The translations under genes and the position numbers were made by a program. From Paenibacillus brasilensis (lineage in GTDB: Bacteria; Bacillota; Bacilli; Paenibacillales; Paenibacillaceae), in NCBI RefSeq assembly GCF_009363115.1, contig NZ_CP045298.1, positions 372,001-436,000 of the forward strand: 64,000 bases of DNA, read 5' to 3'. How positions within the stretch are numbered: the first letter of the stretch is position 1; every line of letters begins with the position of its first letter. The notes under the pieces were generated by a model, which saw only the letters and a list, made by a program, of their open reading frames with translations, searched no databases and was not told where the DNA came from. Below, piece by piece: positions 8,030 to 17,086 of this stretch.

Positions 8030-9091
8030 TCAGGAATTGGAAGAAGTCGCAGTATTATCACTTGATTTTTTTGCCAATTCATCTTGCAACGCTTGTCTGG
8101 CCACATTGAGCTGTTGCTCATCAATATATACATAAGGACTGCGCCATGTTCCCGCTACCGGATTATATTTCACATTTTGCTTGGAAATATTCCAATAGGT
8201 TTGTACGATATTTTTCATTTGCTGTGACTCGATATCTGTCGTCATATTTTTATCAACGGATTTAATAATTGCGCTAAATTTGGTCAAAGCATTAAAGGAT
8301 TGCATTTGGTCAATCAGGGAATGAAGAACCTGGTTTTGTCGACGGTTGCGATCAAAATCGTCAGATTCAGCCGTTCTCGGACGACAATTCGATTTGCGGT
8401 AACGCACAAAATCAAGAGCCTGTTTACCATCCAAGTGCTTGGCTCCAACAGTCAGGTTAATATCAGTACCATCTGCACGATCGCGATAACACATGTTTTT
8501 ATCAACCGTAACATCTACGCCACCCAAGTTGTCCACAACATCTCTAAAGCCCTGGAAGTTAATAACCGTTACATAATCAATATTAATATTCAAATATTTG
8601 CCGATCATCTTCTTCATTTGCTCTTCAGCAACCTCACCAGATTCCTTCTCTCTGGCCTTAAATACCGGATAATATTCATTCAGCTTGCGTGGCTTATATC
8701 CGTCCATTTCCAGACGTGTATCACGCGGCAAGGATACGATGGTAGACGATTTAGTATTGGGATTCAATGTGGCTACCATAATAACATCTGACAAATACGT
8801 CGGATGATCAGGGCGGTAATCGGTTCCGAGCAATAAAATGGTCAGAGGCTTGGCTTCTGCCAATTCCGTTTGGGGTACTTCTCTGTTGATCCCCGTATCC
8901 AAAACTTCCTCTACCTGATTATAAATATAGTAGGTATAACCACCTGCTGCCAAGATACCTATAATGAGCAGAAACAAGACAAACTTCATAAACGATCTGA
9001 AAAAACTTTTTTTCTTTTTCGTTTTTTTCTGTTTGGGGGATTTTTTCCCGCTTTGTGTCCGGGGAGGCAATCCGTTCGAAAGATTACTCAT
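8030..9091 (-). CDS. LytR-CpsA-Psr (LCP) family cell-wall glycopolymer ligase
   Basis: Membrane-anchored phosphotransferase that attaches teichoic acids or capsular polymers to peptidoglycan. 353 residues. A basic Lys-rich cytoplasmic tail (residues 10-32) precedes one transmembrane helix (about 34-56); the LCP domain follows with LLLGTDYRPDHPTYLSDVIM, the SLPRDTR motif and the arginine/aspartate region FVRYRKSNCRPRTAESDDFDRNRRQNQVL. The order and length match TagU/LytR-like proteins. AAAGGTG lies upstream of the ATG. It appears monocistronic, downstream of typA, which has its own terminator. Confidence 0.92.
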   Translation of the reverse strand: MSNLSNGLPPRTQSGKKSPKQKKTKKKKSFFRSFMKFVLFLLIIGILAAGGYTYYIYNQVEEVLDTGINREVPQTELAEAKPLTILLLGTDYRPDHPTYLSDVIMVATLNPNTKSSTIVSLPRDTRLEMDGYKPRKLNEYYPVFKAREKESGEVAEEQMKKMIGKYLNINIDYVTVINFQGFRDVVDNLGGVDVTVDKNMCYRDRADGTDINLTVGAKHLDGKQALDFVRYRKSNCRPRTAESDDFDRNRRQNQVLHSLIDQMQSFNALTKFSAIIKSVDKNMTTDIESQQMKNIVQTYWNISKQNVKYNPVAGTWRSPYVYIDEQQLNVARQALQDELAKKSSDNTATSSNS

Positions 9092-9140
9092 GCTTCAACA
9101 CCTTTTCCTGCGTTTTGAGAAATACTCCGAGTTAATAATC

Positions 9141-9186
9141 CTAAAAAACATACAGCGGCGCATCCCATTCCCGGGCGTCGCCGCTG
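9141..9186 (-). terminator. Terminator after typA
   Basis: Minus strand CAGCGGCG pairs with CGCCGCTG and is followed by a TTTTTT tract, 23 bases after the typA stop. Confidence 0.8.
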
Positions 9187-9208
9187 TGGCCAAAACCAAT
9201 CCAGTTAA

Positions 9209-11050
9209 TTACGCATTTGCTTGTGCTGTTTTACGTTGTTTTTCCGCACGCTCGCGCTCACCTTTGTTCAGGATCTTTTTACGCAAACGAATGGCATTAG
9301 GTGTAATTTCACAATACTCATCATCATTCAGATATTCAAGCGCCTGCTCCAAAGAGAAAATACGAGGTGTTTTCAGTTTAACTGTATCGTCTTTTGTTGC
9401 AGAGCGAACGTTGGTCAATTGTTTTTCTTTACAAATGTTAACGACAATGTCGTTATCACGTGTGTGTTCCCCAACGATCATACCCTCATAAATTTCAGTG
9501 CCCGGCTCCAGGAACAAAATACCGCGATCCTCTACACCCAGCATTCCATAAAATGTGGAAGAACCATTTTCGGTAGAAATGAGAACACCTTGGTGACGAC
9601 CACCAACTTGACCACCAACATATGGGCCATAGTTATCAAATGCATGGTTCATTACGCCGTAACCACGAGTCAATGTCAGGAAGTTTGTAGTGTAACCGAT
9701 CAGACCACGAGCAGGAATCAGGAATTCCAAGCGAACCTGTCCGGTACCATTGTTGATCATGTTAACCATTTCAGCTTTACGGGAACCCAAGCTTTCCATA
9801 ACTGCGCCCATGCTTTCTTCCGGAATATCAATGAGGAGACGCTCGATTGGCTCCATTTTCTTACCGTCAATTTCCTTAACGATAACTTCCGGTTTGGACA
9901 CTTGCAGTTCGTAACCTTCACGACGCATGTTTTCAATCAGGATACCCAGATGCAGCTCACCCCGTCCGGAAACAATGAAAGCGTCCGGGCTGTCCGTTTC
10001 ATCCACACGCAAGCTGACATCTGTTTCAAGCTCTTTCAGAAGACGTTCACGTAATTTACGGGATGTTATCCACTTACCATCGCGACCTGCGAATGGGCTG
10101 TTGTTAACCAGGAAGGTCATTTGCAGCGTAGGCTCATCAATTTTCAGTACAGGCAACGCTTCGGGATGATTCGGATCAGCGATGGTTTCACCGATATTAA
10201 TATCCTTAATACCTGCAATCGCCACAATGTCACCAGCACCCGCTTGATCGGTTTCGATGCGTTTCAGACCTTGGAAGCCGAACAGCTTCTCAATACGTGC
10301 TGATTTGCTGCTGCCGTCACGCTGCATCACGGTAACCGCTTGTCCCTGCTTGATGATACCGCGGTTTACACGACCTACGGCAATCCGACCAAGGTATTCG
10401 TTATAGTCCATCAGAGTTACGAGGAATTGAAGAGGCTCATCTACTTTTTCAGTTGGAGCTGGAATATGATCTACAACGGTTTCGTACAATGCCTGCATGT
10501 TATCGTCTTGTTTTTCAGCATCCAGACTTGAAGTTCCGTTCAGCGCCGAAGCGTACACAACAGGGAATTCCAGCTGCTCATCGTTCGCACCCAGCTCGAT
10601 GAACAGATCCAGCACTTCGTCAATGACTTCTGCTGGGCGAGCTGCTGGACGGTCAATTTTGTTCACGACAACGATAGGCGTCAGATTTTGTTCCAGCGCT
10701 TTACGCAGTACGAATTTCGTTTGCGGCATGCAGCCTTCATAAGCATCAACAACCAGCAAAACGCCGTCAACCATTTTCATAATCCGTTCCACTTCACCGC
10801 CAAAGTCGGCGTGTCCCGGTGTATCTACAATGTTAATCAGATAATCTTTGTAAGTGATAGCTGTATTTTTAGCCAAAATCGTAATACCGCGTTCACGCTC
10901 CAGATCGTTGGAGTCCATGGCGCGCTCCTGAACAGCCTCGTGCTCTCTAAAGGTTCCAGACTGTTGAAGCAGCTTGTCGACAAGCGTCGTTTTACCGTGG
11001 TCGACGTGGGCAATAATCGCAATATTGCGAATGTTTTCTCTTGCATGCAT
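9209..11050 (-). CDS. typA: Ribosome-associated GTPase TypA/BipA
   Basis: Translational GTPase of the EF-G type acting on the ribosome under stress and low temperature. 613 residues, the family length. G motifs are all visible: AHVDHGKTT (G1), RGITI (G2), DTPGHADF (G3) and NKIDRP (G4). EF-G-like domains II, III and V follow, then the BipA-specific C-terminal domain ending in a Lys/Arg tail ([20 protein letters not shown]). The ATG at 11050 follows an AAAGGAT tract at a long spacing. It is a single-gene unit with its own terminator. Confidence 0.96.
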   Translation of the reverse strand: MHARENIRNIAIIAHVDHGKTTLVDKLLQQSGTFREHEAVQERAMDSNDLERERGITILAKNTAITYKDYLINIVDTPGHADFGGEVERIMKMVDGVLLVVDAYEGCMPQTKFVLRKALEQNLTPIVVVNKIDRPAARPAEVIDEVLDLFIELGANDEQLEFPVVYASALNGTSSLDAEKQDDNMQALYETVVDHIPAPTEKVDEPLQFLVTLMDYNEYLGRIAVGRVNRGIIKQGQAVTVMQRDGSSKSARIEKLFGFQGLKRIETDQAGAGDIVAIAGIKDINIGETIADPNHPEALPVLKIDEPTLQMTFLVNNSPFAGRDGKWITSRKLRERLLKELETDVSLRVDETDSPDAFIVSGRGELHLGILIENMRREGYELQVSKPEVIVKEIDGKKMEPIERLLIDIPEESMGAVMESLGSRKAEMVNMINNGTGQVRLEFLIPARGLIGYTTNFLTLTRGYGVMNHAFDNYGPYVGGQVGGRHQGVLISTENGSSTFYGMLGVEDRGILFLEPGTEIYEGMIVGEHTRDNDIVVNICKEKQLTNVRSATKDDTVKLKTPRIFSLEQALEYLNDDEYCEITPNAIRLRKKILNKGERERAEKQRKTAQANA

Positions 11051-11346
11051 GGTTTGTATCCATATCCTTTCCGTATATCAAAATAGTGTCTCTATCCTGA
11101 AGTAATGCTGATTCAAGGCTAACAATCGTTCTTCAGGCCCACTCTCTGCCAGCCTCCTATATGTTTTAGGCCTTATACAGACAGCTTCTCTCTCCGATTC
11201 GCGTGAAAACCTTAAAATAAGCGTCAGAAATCATTCCGACGCTTTTATCATATCCATTATATTATAGTTGAAATATGTCATAAAGCAAGACATTCTTCCC
11301 TGTTCCGTAATTTACCGCCATGAAATCTGCACCGCTTGGCGTGCTA
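11051..11346. other. Intergenic region upstream of typA
   Basis: About 300 bases without a supportable gene. It contains the terminator at 11216-11248 for the 11347 gene and presumably the typA promoter; I see no riboswitch or convincing promoter hexamers. Confidence 0.5.
11216..11248. terminator. Terminator after the 11347 membrane protein gene
   Basis: AAGCGTC-agaaatcattcc-GACGCTT stem flanked by AAAA and TTTT on both sides, so it can work in either direction. Confidence 0.7.
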
Positions 11347-11835
11347 CTATTTGCGTCTGCCACGGTTGTTCACGACCAGCCAGACTCCAGCCCCGATCAG
11401 TAAAACTGCAATAATATAAATAATGCCTGTTCTTAACAGGCTAATCATCAATAAAATCACCGAAACCAAGCCTAAAATGATACCACCTGTGTGTACGTTA
11501 CGAGACAGAGATAAATCATTAATGGCGTATTCCCACAATCCGATCGCCACACCAAGAAGTAACAAAGGCCACAGGTAGGCCATTAAATGCCAGCCCCAGG
11601 TGTTGCAAAGAGAAAATAACAGGCCATAAATCGTCAAAATGCCTGCCGGCAGCAGCATAAAGGGGGATACTTTACGCATCATGTACATCGCATGCAGTAC
11701 AATTCCTGGGATTAAAATCAGCAAGGGCCAAAAGGTTCGTCCCAAAAAGGAGAATGCCCCCAGTTTTCCCAACAAAATAATCAGTCCTACGGCAACAATG
11801 CCCACTCCGATCATACGCTCTTTTCTGGAATTCAT
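11347..11835 (-). CDS. Small multi-pass membrane protein (LiaI/LiaF-TM-like)
   Basis: 162 residues with five or six hydrophobic segments and a short basic N-terminus (MNSRKERMIG) and C-terminus (NNRGRRK). The pattern of paired helices, with GVGIVAVGLIILLGKLG then FWPLLILIPGIVLHA, resembles the transmembrane region of LiaF-type envelope-stress proteins and DUF5668 proteins, but no soluble domain follows. AAAGGAG lies upstream of the ATG. It is divergent from nothing and followed by a terminator; a monocistronic unit. Function unknown. Confidence 0.7.
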   Translation of the reverse strand: MNSRKERMIGVGIVAVGLIILLGKLGAFSFLGRTFWPLLILIPGIVLHAMYMMRKVSPFMLLPAGILTIYGLLFSLCNTWGWHLMAYLWPLLLLGVAIGLWEYAINDLSLSRNVHTGGIILGLVSVILLMISLLRTGIIYIIAVLLIGAGVWLVVNNRGRRK

Positions 11836-11995
11836 CGCGGTCTCCTTTGCTTGCTGAATTTGTTTGTGTTTTTTAATGTGATTGTTTTTAAGTGTATTTT
11901 TATGAATATAGCGTATTTACAAAAACCGAGCAAAATCCCCGGCATCTGCAAAACCCTATGTATAGTTTAGCCGATGTTTTCCAAAAAAACTACGT

Positions 11996-12655
11996 TCAAA
12001 TGTGGCGGGCTCGCAACTGGCGATAAGTGCCAACAACGATAACTACTGCAGCCAACAGTCCCGGTAACCCTGCATGTAAAACTTCCCCTGCACTCGCTAA
12101 CCATACGCCCAATCTGGAATCACGCAGCAGCATTTCTCCTGCCGTGAAGGCTAAAATTGCAGACCCAAGCAAAACAAGTACAGGGACACGGTGAAGCCAG
12201 ATCGCAATAATATTGCTGCCCCAGACGACAATTGGAATGCTAATCGCAATGCCGATGACAATAATAGCGATATCTCCATTCGCAAGCGCTGCGATAGCTA
12301 ATACGTTATCCAGACTCATTACAAAATCTGCTACCAGGATCACCTGTATAGCCTTCCATATGCTGGTTTCAGCTCTTATTCCAACATGATCCTCATTGTC
12401 GTAAAGCAGTTTAAACGCAATCCATAACAGAAGTAGGCCACCCGCTGCTTGAATAAAGGGTATGCGCAGCAATAAGACAGCTACAAAAGTCAGGACACAG
12501 CGCAGGCCAACGGCGCCAATCGCCCCCCACCATATAGCTTGGCTCCGCTGTTTTTCAGGCAAGTTTTTGCTCGCCATAGCTATAACAACCGCATTATCAC
12601 CGCTTAACACCAAATTGATCATTAATATTTTTAGCAGCAAAATGATATGCTCCAT
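11996..12655 (-). CDS. TerC-family membrane protein (probable metal exporter)
   Basis: Integral membrane protein of the TerC family (YjbE/YceF-like); members in Bacillus help load exported metalloenzymes with manganese. 219 residues from the chosen start, seven hydrophobic helices. The conserved acidic membrane motif NLVLSGDNAVVIAMA near residue 15 and its repeat DFVMSLDNVLAIAALA near residue 105 are diagnostic. I choose the ATG at 12655 because GGATGGGGGTG lies 9 bases before it; the ATG at 12673 is inside that site. An IS3-family element ends 146 bases upstream and may have displaced the original regulatory region. Confidence 0.9.
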   Translation of the reverse strand: MEHIILLLKILMINLVLSGDNAVVIAMASKNLPEKQRSQAIWWGAIGAVGLRCVLTFVAVLLLRIPFIQAAGGLLLLWIAFKLLYDNEDHVGIRAETSIWKAIQVILVADFVMSLDNVLAIAALANGDIAIIVIGIAISIPIVVWGSNIIAIWLHRVPVLVLLGSAILAFTAGEMLLRDSRLGVWLASAGEVLHAGLPGLLAAVVIVVGTYRQLRARHI

Positions 12656-12800
12656 GTGTACAAACACCCCCATCCTACTTGTATGCGAAACAGGAGAAGG
12701 CTATGCTTGTCAATTTGCTGTGTAAAAGCCTTGAAATCGGCAGTGAACAGCAATATAATTAATCGTATTTCCGAAAAACGGGTATTAATATACTCTGAAG

Positions 12801-12835
12801 TGCTCCCTGTCAAGTAGACAGACTAAAAAACAAAA
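12801..12835 (+). repeat. Left terminal inverted repeat of the IS
   Basis: TGCTCCC, then AGTAGACAG at offset 13 and AAAAAACAAAA at offset 25 match the right end; 27 of 35 bases agree. Confidence 0.9.
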
Positions 12836-12849
12836 TCATTAGTATTTAA

Positions 12850-12883
12850 TATCCCTCGATTATCAAAACTGAGGGGATTATTT
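12850..12883 (+). terminator. Plus-oriented hairpin at the IS left end
   Basis: ATCCCTC pairs with GAGGGGAT and is followed by TATTTTTCTT on the plus strand. It would stop transcripts entering antisense to the transposase, a common protective device in IS elements. Confidence 0.55.
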
Positions 12884-12890
12884 TTCTTAG

Positions 12891-13805
12891 TTAAGCTGCT
12901 CGTCGATATTCGTTAGGGGATAAGCCGTTTAGTCGTTCGGTGTATCGAAAATTATTGTAATAATGGATATAAGTTCTTACACTACGAAGGAGACGGTCAT
13001 ACGTATCGTACTTCTCCAGATAAAAGCTTTCTGCTTTAAAGGTACCCCAGAATCGTTCAATGGGTTGGTTGCCCAAACACCGGCTTACACGAGACATACT
13101 TTTTGTAAACTTGTATCTCTTTTGAAGTTGTTTGTATTCCAGCGAAGTATATTGAAAGCCGCGATCACTATGCAAGAGCGGCGTAGCATTCGGGTTTCTT
13201 TTATAAGCTTTCTTTACCGTATTCATGACAAGCTCATTGTTATTGGAATGGCTGAGCACCCATGAAACAACAGAGTTGTCATATCCATCAATAATGGCAC
13301 TCAGATAGGCCTTGCGGCCATTTCCGTACTTTAACTCTGTTACATCGGTGCACCACTTTTGGTTGGGGGCCTCCGCTTGGAATTTTCGGTTCATGACATT
13401 CTCAGCGATATGAAGGGCTGGAGCTTTCACGTAATTTGGCCGCTTTTTGCGAATCACTGCCCTTAATTCAAGGGCTCGCATGATGCGGTAATACCGTTTA
13501 CGGTTGTAACTTTTTTTAAGCTTACGATTCAACTGAGTACGCATCTGGCGATAACCGAGTATCCCGTTTCGTTTGTCATAGCGACGCTTGACTTCCTCGG
13601 CTAGTGCAAGATTTTCAAGTTCCCTGTTGGATGGCATCCATTTCAGCCACTTATAATAGGCAGATCGGGCGATTCCTGCTAGCTTACAGAGCTTGGTGAT
13701 CGCATATCCTTTCTCGGCATGCAGTTCTGTAATCGCTTGATAGATGTCTGCATGCCGAACAAAGGTTAACGTGTATTTCTTCGCCGGATCTCTGCCAACT
13801 TTTTT
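12891..13805 (-). CDS. IS3-family transposase OrfB (made by -1 frameshift from OrfA)
   Basis: DDE integrase catalytic subunit. The frame is open from the slippery site at 13799-13805 and reads KKVGRDPAKKYTLTFVRHAD, then the usual IS3 OrfB start YAITKLCKLAGIARSAYYKW, so the ATG at 13637 is internal and not the real start. The HTH_21 segment (GILGYRQMRTQLNRKL) is followed by the rve catalytic core: first Asp in WCTDVTEL, second in HSDRGFQYTS, and Glu in QPIERFWG, with exactly 35 residues between the second Asp and the Glu. All catalytic residues are present. The fused OrfAB would be about 521 residues. Confidence 0.92.
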   Translation of the reverse strand, partial: KKVGRDPAKKYTLTFVRHADIYQAITELHAEKGYAITKLCKLAGIARSAYYKWLKWMPSNRELENLALAEEVKRRYDKRNGILGYRQMRTQLNRKLKKSYNRKRYYRIMRALELRAVIRKKRPNYVKAPALHIAENVMNRKFQAEAPNQKWCTDVTELKYGNGRKAYLSAIIDGYDNSVVSWVLSHSNNNELVMNTVKKAYKRNPNATPLLHSDRGFQYTSLEYKQLQKRYKFTKSMSRVSRCLGNQPIERFWGTFKAESFYLEKYDTYDRLLRSVRTYIHYYNNFRYTERLNGLSPNEYRRAA

Positions 13806-14455
13806 GCGAGTGCATTCTCCATTTCCAAATGCTCATTTCGTGCCTCGAGTTCCTTGATCCGAAGCTTTAACCGTTCCTGCTCGTCTAGCTCTTCTAGCGG
13901 CTTTTTACGACCTCGGAGGTCTTTTAAGGCTTCATGACCATTCGCATGATATTTACGAACCCATGCGTACACTTGCTGATAAGAGACACCGTACTTGTCG
14001 ATGGCTTTCTGGTAATCTAAATCATGGGCGATGGTGAATTGTACAATTTCAATACGTTCTTCGTAAGTCGTTTTCCGTCCTTTATTCATATGAGGGGATT
14101 CAATCCTTTTCCGAGTTGGTTTCATTTTCACCCCTTCAGTATACTTGGAAATCCAGCTCTCTAACACAGATTTACTCGAAATATGGTACTTTTTCACCAC
14201 CGCTCGTACAGAGTATTCACCAGAGAGTACATCTTGAATGGCAGATAGTTTTAGCTCCTTGGAGTAAGATTTCCATCCCCTGGATTCTCTTAATCCTTCT
14301 TCTCCATCTACCTTGTATTTTCTTATCCAATCGGTAACCGTGTTTTTATGGACCCCCAGTTGTTTTGCCTCATGGTTGGGATTGGATTCATGTTGCAGGC
14401 AACGCCTTACAACCTGAATCTTGATTTCATATGAAATCGGGCTTCTTTTGGACAT
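13766..14455 (-). CDS. IS3-family transposase OrfA (HTH DNA-binding protein)
   Basis: 229 residues from an ATG at 14455, chosen because GGGAG lies eight bases upstream; the ATG at 14473 overlaps the right inverted repeat region and has no such site. Two helix-turn-helix modules are visible (around residues 10-50, GVHKNTVTDWIRKY, and around 130-170, GVSYQQVYAWVRKY), followed by a leucine-zipper-like end (LRIKELEARNEHLEMENALAKKL) that continues into OrfB by frameshifting. Alone it is expected to bind the IS ends and repress transposition. Confidence 0.9.
   Translation of the reverse strand: MSKRSPISYEIKIQVVRRCLQHESNPNHEAKQLGVHKNTVTDWIRKYKVDGEEGLRESRGWKSYSKELKLSAIQDVLSGEYSVRAVVKKYHISSKSVLESWISKYTEGVKMKPTRKRIESPHMNKGRKTTYEERIEIVQFTIAHDLDYQKAIDKYGVSYQQVYAWVRKYHANGHEALKDLRGRKKPLEELDEQERLKLRIKELEARNEHLEMENALAKKLAEIRRRNTR
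13799..13805 (-). promoter_or_regulatory. -1 programmed frameshift heptamer
   Basis: Minus-strand A-AAA-AAG in the orfA frame (GCA AAA AAG), the canonical slippery heptamer of IS3 elements. A shift by -1 here joins OrfA residue Lys to the OrfB frame. Confidence 0.88.
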
Positions 14456-14486
14456 TACAAAAACTCCCATCATGGTAGAAGTAGAG

Positions 14487-14521
14487 TTTTGTTTTTTCTA
14501 CTGTCTACTATGATGGGAGCA
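14487..14521 (-). repeat. Right terminal inverted repeat of the IS
   Basis: Reverse complement begins TGCTCCCATCATAGTAGACA and pairs with the left end. Confidence 0.9.
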
Positions 14522-14555
14522 TATCACATCACTGATGGTCTGCCTTTTTTATGCC

Positions 14556-15782
14556 TTAAAACCAATCTTCCTGCACAACTTCTTCCTTGCGGCCCTCCAT
14601 AGACCCACCTGCCTCAAGAACGACCGTCTCGGTTGCAGCCACAGCCTGCTCGATCAGAGCATTCAAATCCCGAATTGAGGCTTCAATTTTTTGAACAACC
14701 CACAAATTGGGGTTGGTCGTCGGGGATTTGGGAACAAACAATGTGCAGCAATCCTCATAAGGGAGAATGGATAGATCGTAGGTACCAATTTGCTTCGCGA
14801 TTTCCGTAATTTCCTGTTTGTCCATCATGACGAGAGGCCGCAATAAAGGCAGCTCCGTTGAACGGCCAATCACATTCATGCTGGATAATGTTTGGCTGGC
14901 TACTTGACCCAGACTGTCACCCGTCACAAGTGCCAGCGCCCCTTCACGCTCAGCCAGCATCGTTGCAATTCGCAGCATAGATCGCCTCATGAGAGTAATA
15001 ATTAGATTATCCTGGCCAGTGCGTGTAAAAGCCGTCTGCACCTCCGTGAATGGCACAAGATGGATCTTAATCTGCCCTGCATAGGCAGCCAATACCCTTG
15101 CCAAATCAATAACCTTTTCTTTCGCGCGCTCACTTGTAAACGGATAGCTATAAAAATGAACACATTCGATTTCCAAACCTCTGCGCATGGAAGACCAGCC
15201 TGCCACAGGGCTATCAATTCCACCGGACAGGAGCAGCATGGCCTTGCCGTTCGTACCTAGCGGAAAGCCCCCTACCGCCGTAATAATATCGCTAAATATA
15301 TAAGCTGCCTGTTCTCTGACCTCCACACGCAGCTCGATATCCGGTTGATGCACATCGACCTTCAGCGCCGGAAACTCTCGCAATATAGGGGAACCAATCA
15401 TGTGGTTCATCTCATGGGAAGAATGAGCAAACTCCTTCCACACTCTACGGGCATTTACCTTGAAAGTTGTACCTTCTGCCACATTCAGCTCACGCATCAA
15501 AGCTACAGCGGTCTTAACTATTGCATCAAGCTGGGCAGGAGCCATTTTGACAGGGCTAATCGTAGTGATACCAAACACTTTTTTCAACACCTGAATGATC
15601 TGCTCATAAGGCTCTCCTCCGAGAACCACATAAATTCGTCCAAATTCCTTCCGCAAAGAAGCGCCAGGAAACGGCTTGAGCAGCAGCTTCACGTGATTTA
15701 ATACCGCCTTTTCAAAACGGGTGCGATTTTTCCCTTTTAATGTAAATTCACCGAAGCGAAGTAACAGCATATCATAATGCAT
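14556..15782 (-). CDS. thiI: tRNA uracil 4-sulfurtransferase
   Basis: Forms 4-thiouridine at position 8 of tRNA using sulfur from the adjacent cysteine desulfurase. 408 residues: ferredoxin-like and THUMP domains (about residues 1-165) with the family start LLLRFGEFTLKGKNR, then an adenylation domain with PP-loop LLLSGGIDSPVAGW. There is no C-terminal rhodanese domain, as is usual in Bacillales. I take the ATG at 15782: AAAGGTGG lies ten bases before it and is internal to the longer reading from 15803. It begins one base after the iscS stop, so both are translated from one mRNA. Confidence 0.95.
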   Translation of the reverse strand: MHYDMLLLRFGEFTLKGKNRTRFEKAVLNHVKLLLKPFPGASLRKEFGRIYVVLGGEPYEQIIQVLKKVFGITTISPVKMAPAQLDAIVKTAVALMRELNVAEGTTFKVNARRVWKEFAHSSHEMNHMIGSPILREFPALKVDVHQPDIELRVEVREQAAYIFSDIITAVGGFPLGTNGKAMLLLSGGIDSPVAGWSSMRRGLEIECVHFYSYPFTSERAKEKVIDLARVLAAYAGQIKIHLVPFTEVQTAFTRTGQDNLIITLMRRSMLRIATMLAEREGALALVTGDSLGQVASQTLSSMNVIGRSTELPLLRPLVMMDKQEITEIAKQIGTYDLSILPYEDCCTLFVPKSPTTNPNLWVVQKIEASIRDLNALIEQAVAATETVVLEAGGSMEGRKEEVVQEDWF

Positions 15783-15783
15783 T

Positions 15784-16932
15784 TTAATGTTTCCACCTTT
15801 CAAGGGATTCCAGCTTGGCTACAGCCTGCCGCAACGCAAGGATAAGCTCGTCGATATCCTGTTCCGTGTGCTCGTCTCCGAAGCTGATACGAATGCCGCC
15901 GGATGCTTCCAGCTCACTGCATCCCATCGCCAGCAGCACCCGGCTGGGCTCGGCCAATTTCGAGGAACAGGCCGATTTGGTTGATACCGCCACGCCCAAT
16001 TGCTCCAGCGTATGCAACAGCACCTCAGCCTTCATACCCGGATACGAAAAATGGACAATATGCGGCGCTTCATTCCCACTGTTCAGCCGCAACTGAGGAA
16101 TCGTCTCCACTTCTGCGACTACCCGATCCCTCCACTCGATCATACGCCGAGCTGTCTCAGCTTGCCGTTCATCCGCCAGCCGTATTGCCTTGGACATGCC
16201 AACAAGCAGAGGTACATTTTCGGTACCTGCACGCAAGCCCTGCTCCTGAGAGCCGCCACTCAGCAGTGGCGAAAGCTTTACACCTTCCCGAACGAACAGC
16301 AGTCCAGCACCCTTGGGTCCGCGCAGCTTATGCGCAGAGAGACTGTACAGATCAGCCTGCCAGCCCCGGATATCAACCGGAAGCTTTCCATAGCCCTGTA
16401 CACCGTCAACATGAAATAATACACGGGGAAACTGTTTCTTCAGTGCAACCCCGATGTCTTGCATCGGTTGTACCCTTCCCGTCTCATTATTAACATGCAT
16501 GATACTGACTAAAATCGTATCTTTACGAACAGCGTCACATACCTGTTTAGCACTGACATGCCCTTCCGCATCAACGGGCAAGTACGTAACTTCAAAGCCC
16601 TGATCCCTCAACTGTTTGCAAGCCTCATATACAGACGGATGCTCTGTCGATACAGTAACGATATGTTTGCCTCTGGCTTGATATTGTATAGCTGCACCCT
16701 TAATGGCCAGATTATTGCTTTCAGTTGCCCCGGATGTAAATACAATCTCCGCCGGACGCACGCCCAAAGCCATAGCACACACTTCCCGTGAGCGCTTAAG
16801 CAGCTTATCTGCATCCTCTCCATAACGATGCATCGAAGACGGATTGCCATAATGGCGTCTCATGACCTCGGCAATTGTTGTAATTACCTCTTCAAAAGGC
16901 GGAGTTGTCGCGGCATAATCAAAATATCTCAT
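15784..16932 (-). CDS. Cysteine desulfurase (NifS/IscS family, thiI partner)
   Basis: PLP enzyme that converts cysteine to alanine plus a persulfide for thiolation of tRNA. 382 residues. The PLP lysine is in SAHKLRGPKG (about residue 202), the PLP-stacking His region in STEHPSV, and the catalytic Cys in STKSACSSKLAEPSR (about residue 325). Close linkage to thiI, with essentially no gap, matches the Bacillus nifZ-thiI pair, so its main product is probably ThiI persulfide rather than general Fe-S assembly. AAAGGGGAGC precedes the ATG. Confidence 0.93.
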   Translation of the reverse strand: MRYFDYAATTPPFEEVITTIAEVMRRHYGNPSSMHRYGEDADKLLKRSREVCAMALGVRPAEIVFTSGATESNNLAIKGAAIQYQARGKHIVTVSTEHPSVYEACKQLRDQGFEVTYLPVDAEGHVSAKQVCDAVRKDTILVSIMHVNNETGRVQPMQDIGVALKKQFPRVLFHVDGVQGYGKLPVDIRGWQADLYSLSAHKLRGPKGAGLLFVREGVKLSPLLSGGSQEQGLRAGTENVPLLVGMSKAIRLADERQAETARRMIEWRDRVVAEVETIPQLRLNSGNEAPHIVHFSYPGMKAEVLLHTLEQLGVAVSTKSACSSKLAEPSRVLLAMGCSELEASGGIRISFGDEHTEQDIDELILALRQAVAKLESLERWKH

Positions 16933-16967
16933 AGAGCTCCCCTTTCTTTCCTACAACTACTGCAACA

Positions 16968-17020
16968 AAAAAAGACCAAAACAGGGAAAGACCGCTATAT
17001 TCCAGCGACACCCTTTCCCC
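16968..17020 (-). terminator. Terminator after the lytic transglycosylase gene
   Basis: Minus strand GGGAAAGGGTGTCGCT pairs with AGCGGTCTTTCCC and is followed by TTTTGGTCTTTTTTT. Confidence 0.75.
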
Positions 17021-17086
17021 ATATTGATCCTGTCTGCGGATCTGATCTAATTGAAATTATGCACATTTATTTAATAGCTATAGGAC

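Larger units (their letters stand above)
12801..14521 (-). mobile_element. Complete IS3-family insertion sequence (1721 bp)
   Basis: Bounded by 35-base imperfect inverted repeats beginning TGCTCCC, i.e. the TG...CA ends of IS3 elements. Inside are two overlapping ORFs, orfA (HTH) and orfB (DDE integrase), with a heptameric slippery site at their junction. Both ORFs are intact, so the copy may be active. I find no target-site duplication: the flanks are CTGAAG on the left and TATCAC on the right. It lies between thiI and the TerC gene in the same orientation as both. It is longer than most IS3 members because orfA carries two HTH modules, like IS150-related elements. Confidence 0.92.

Noticed and set aside
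9221-10054. Long plus-strand ORF (277 codons) opposite typA
   Set aside because: Antisense of a highly conserved GTPase gene; composition is that of a shadow frame and no ribosome binding site is present.
12656-12800. Manganese (yybP-ykoY) riboswitch ahead of the TerC gene
   Set aside because: TerC genes are often preceded by this riboswitch, but I could not find its conserved core in the 145 bases before the IS element.
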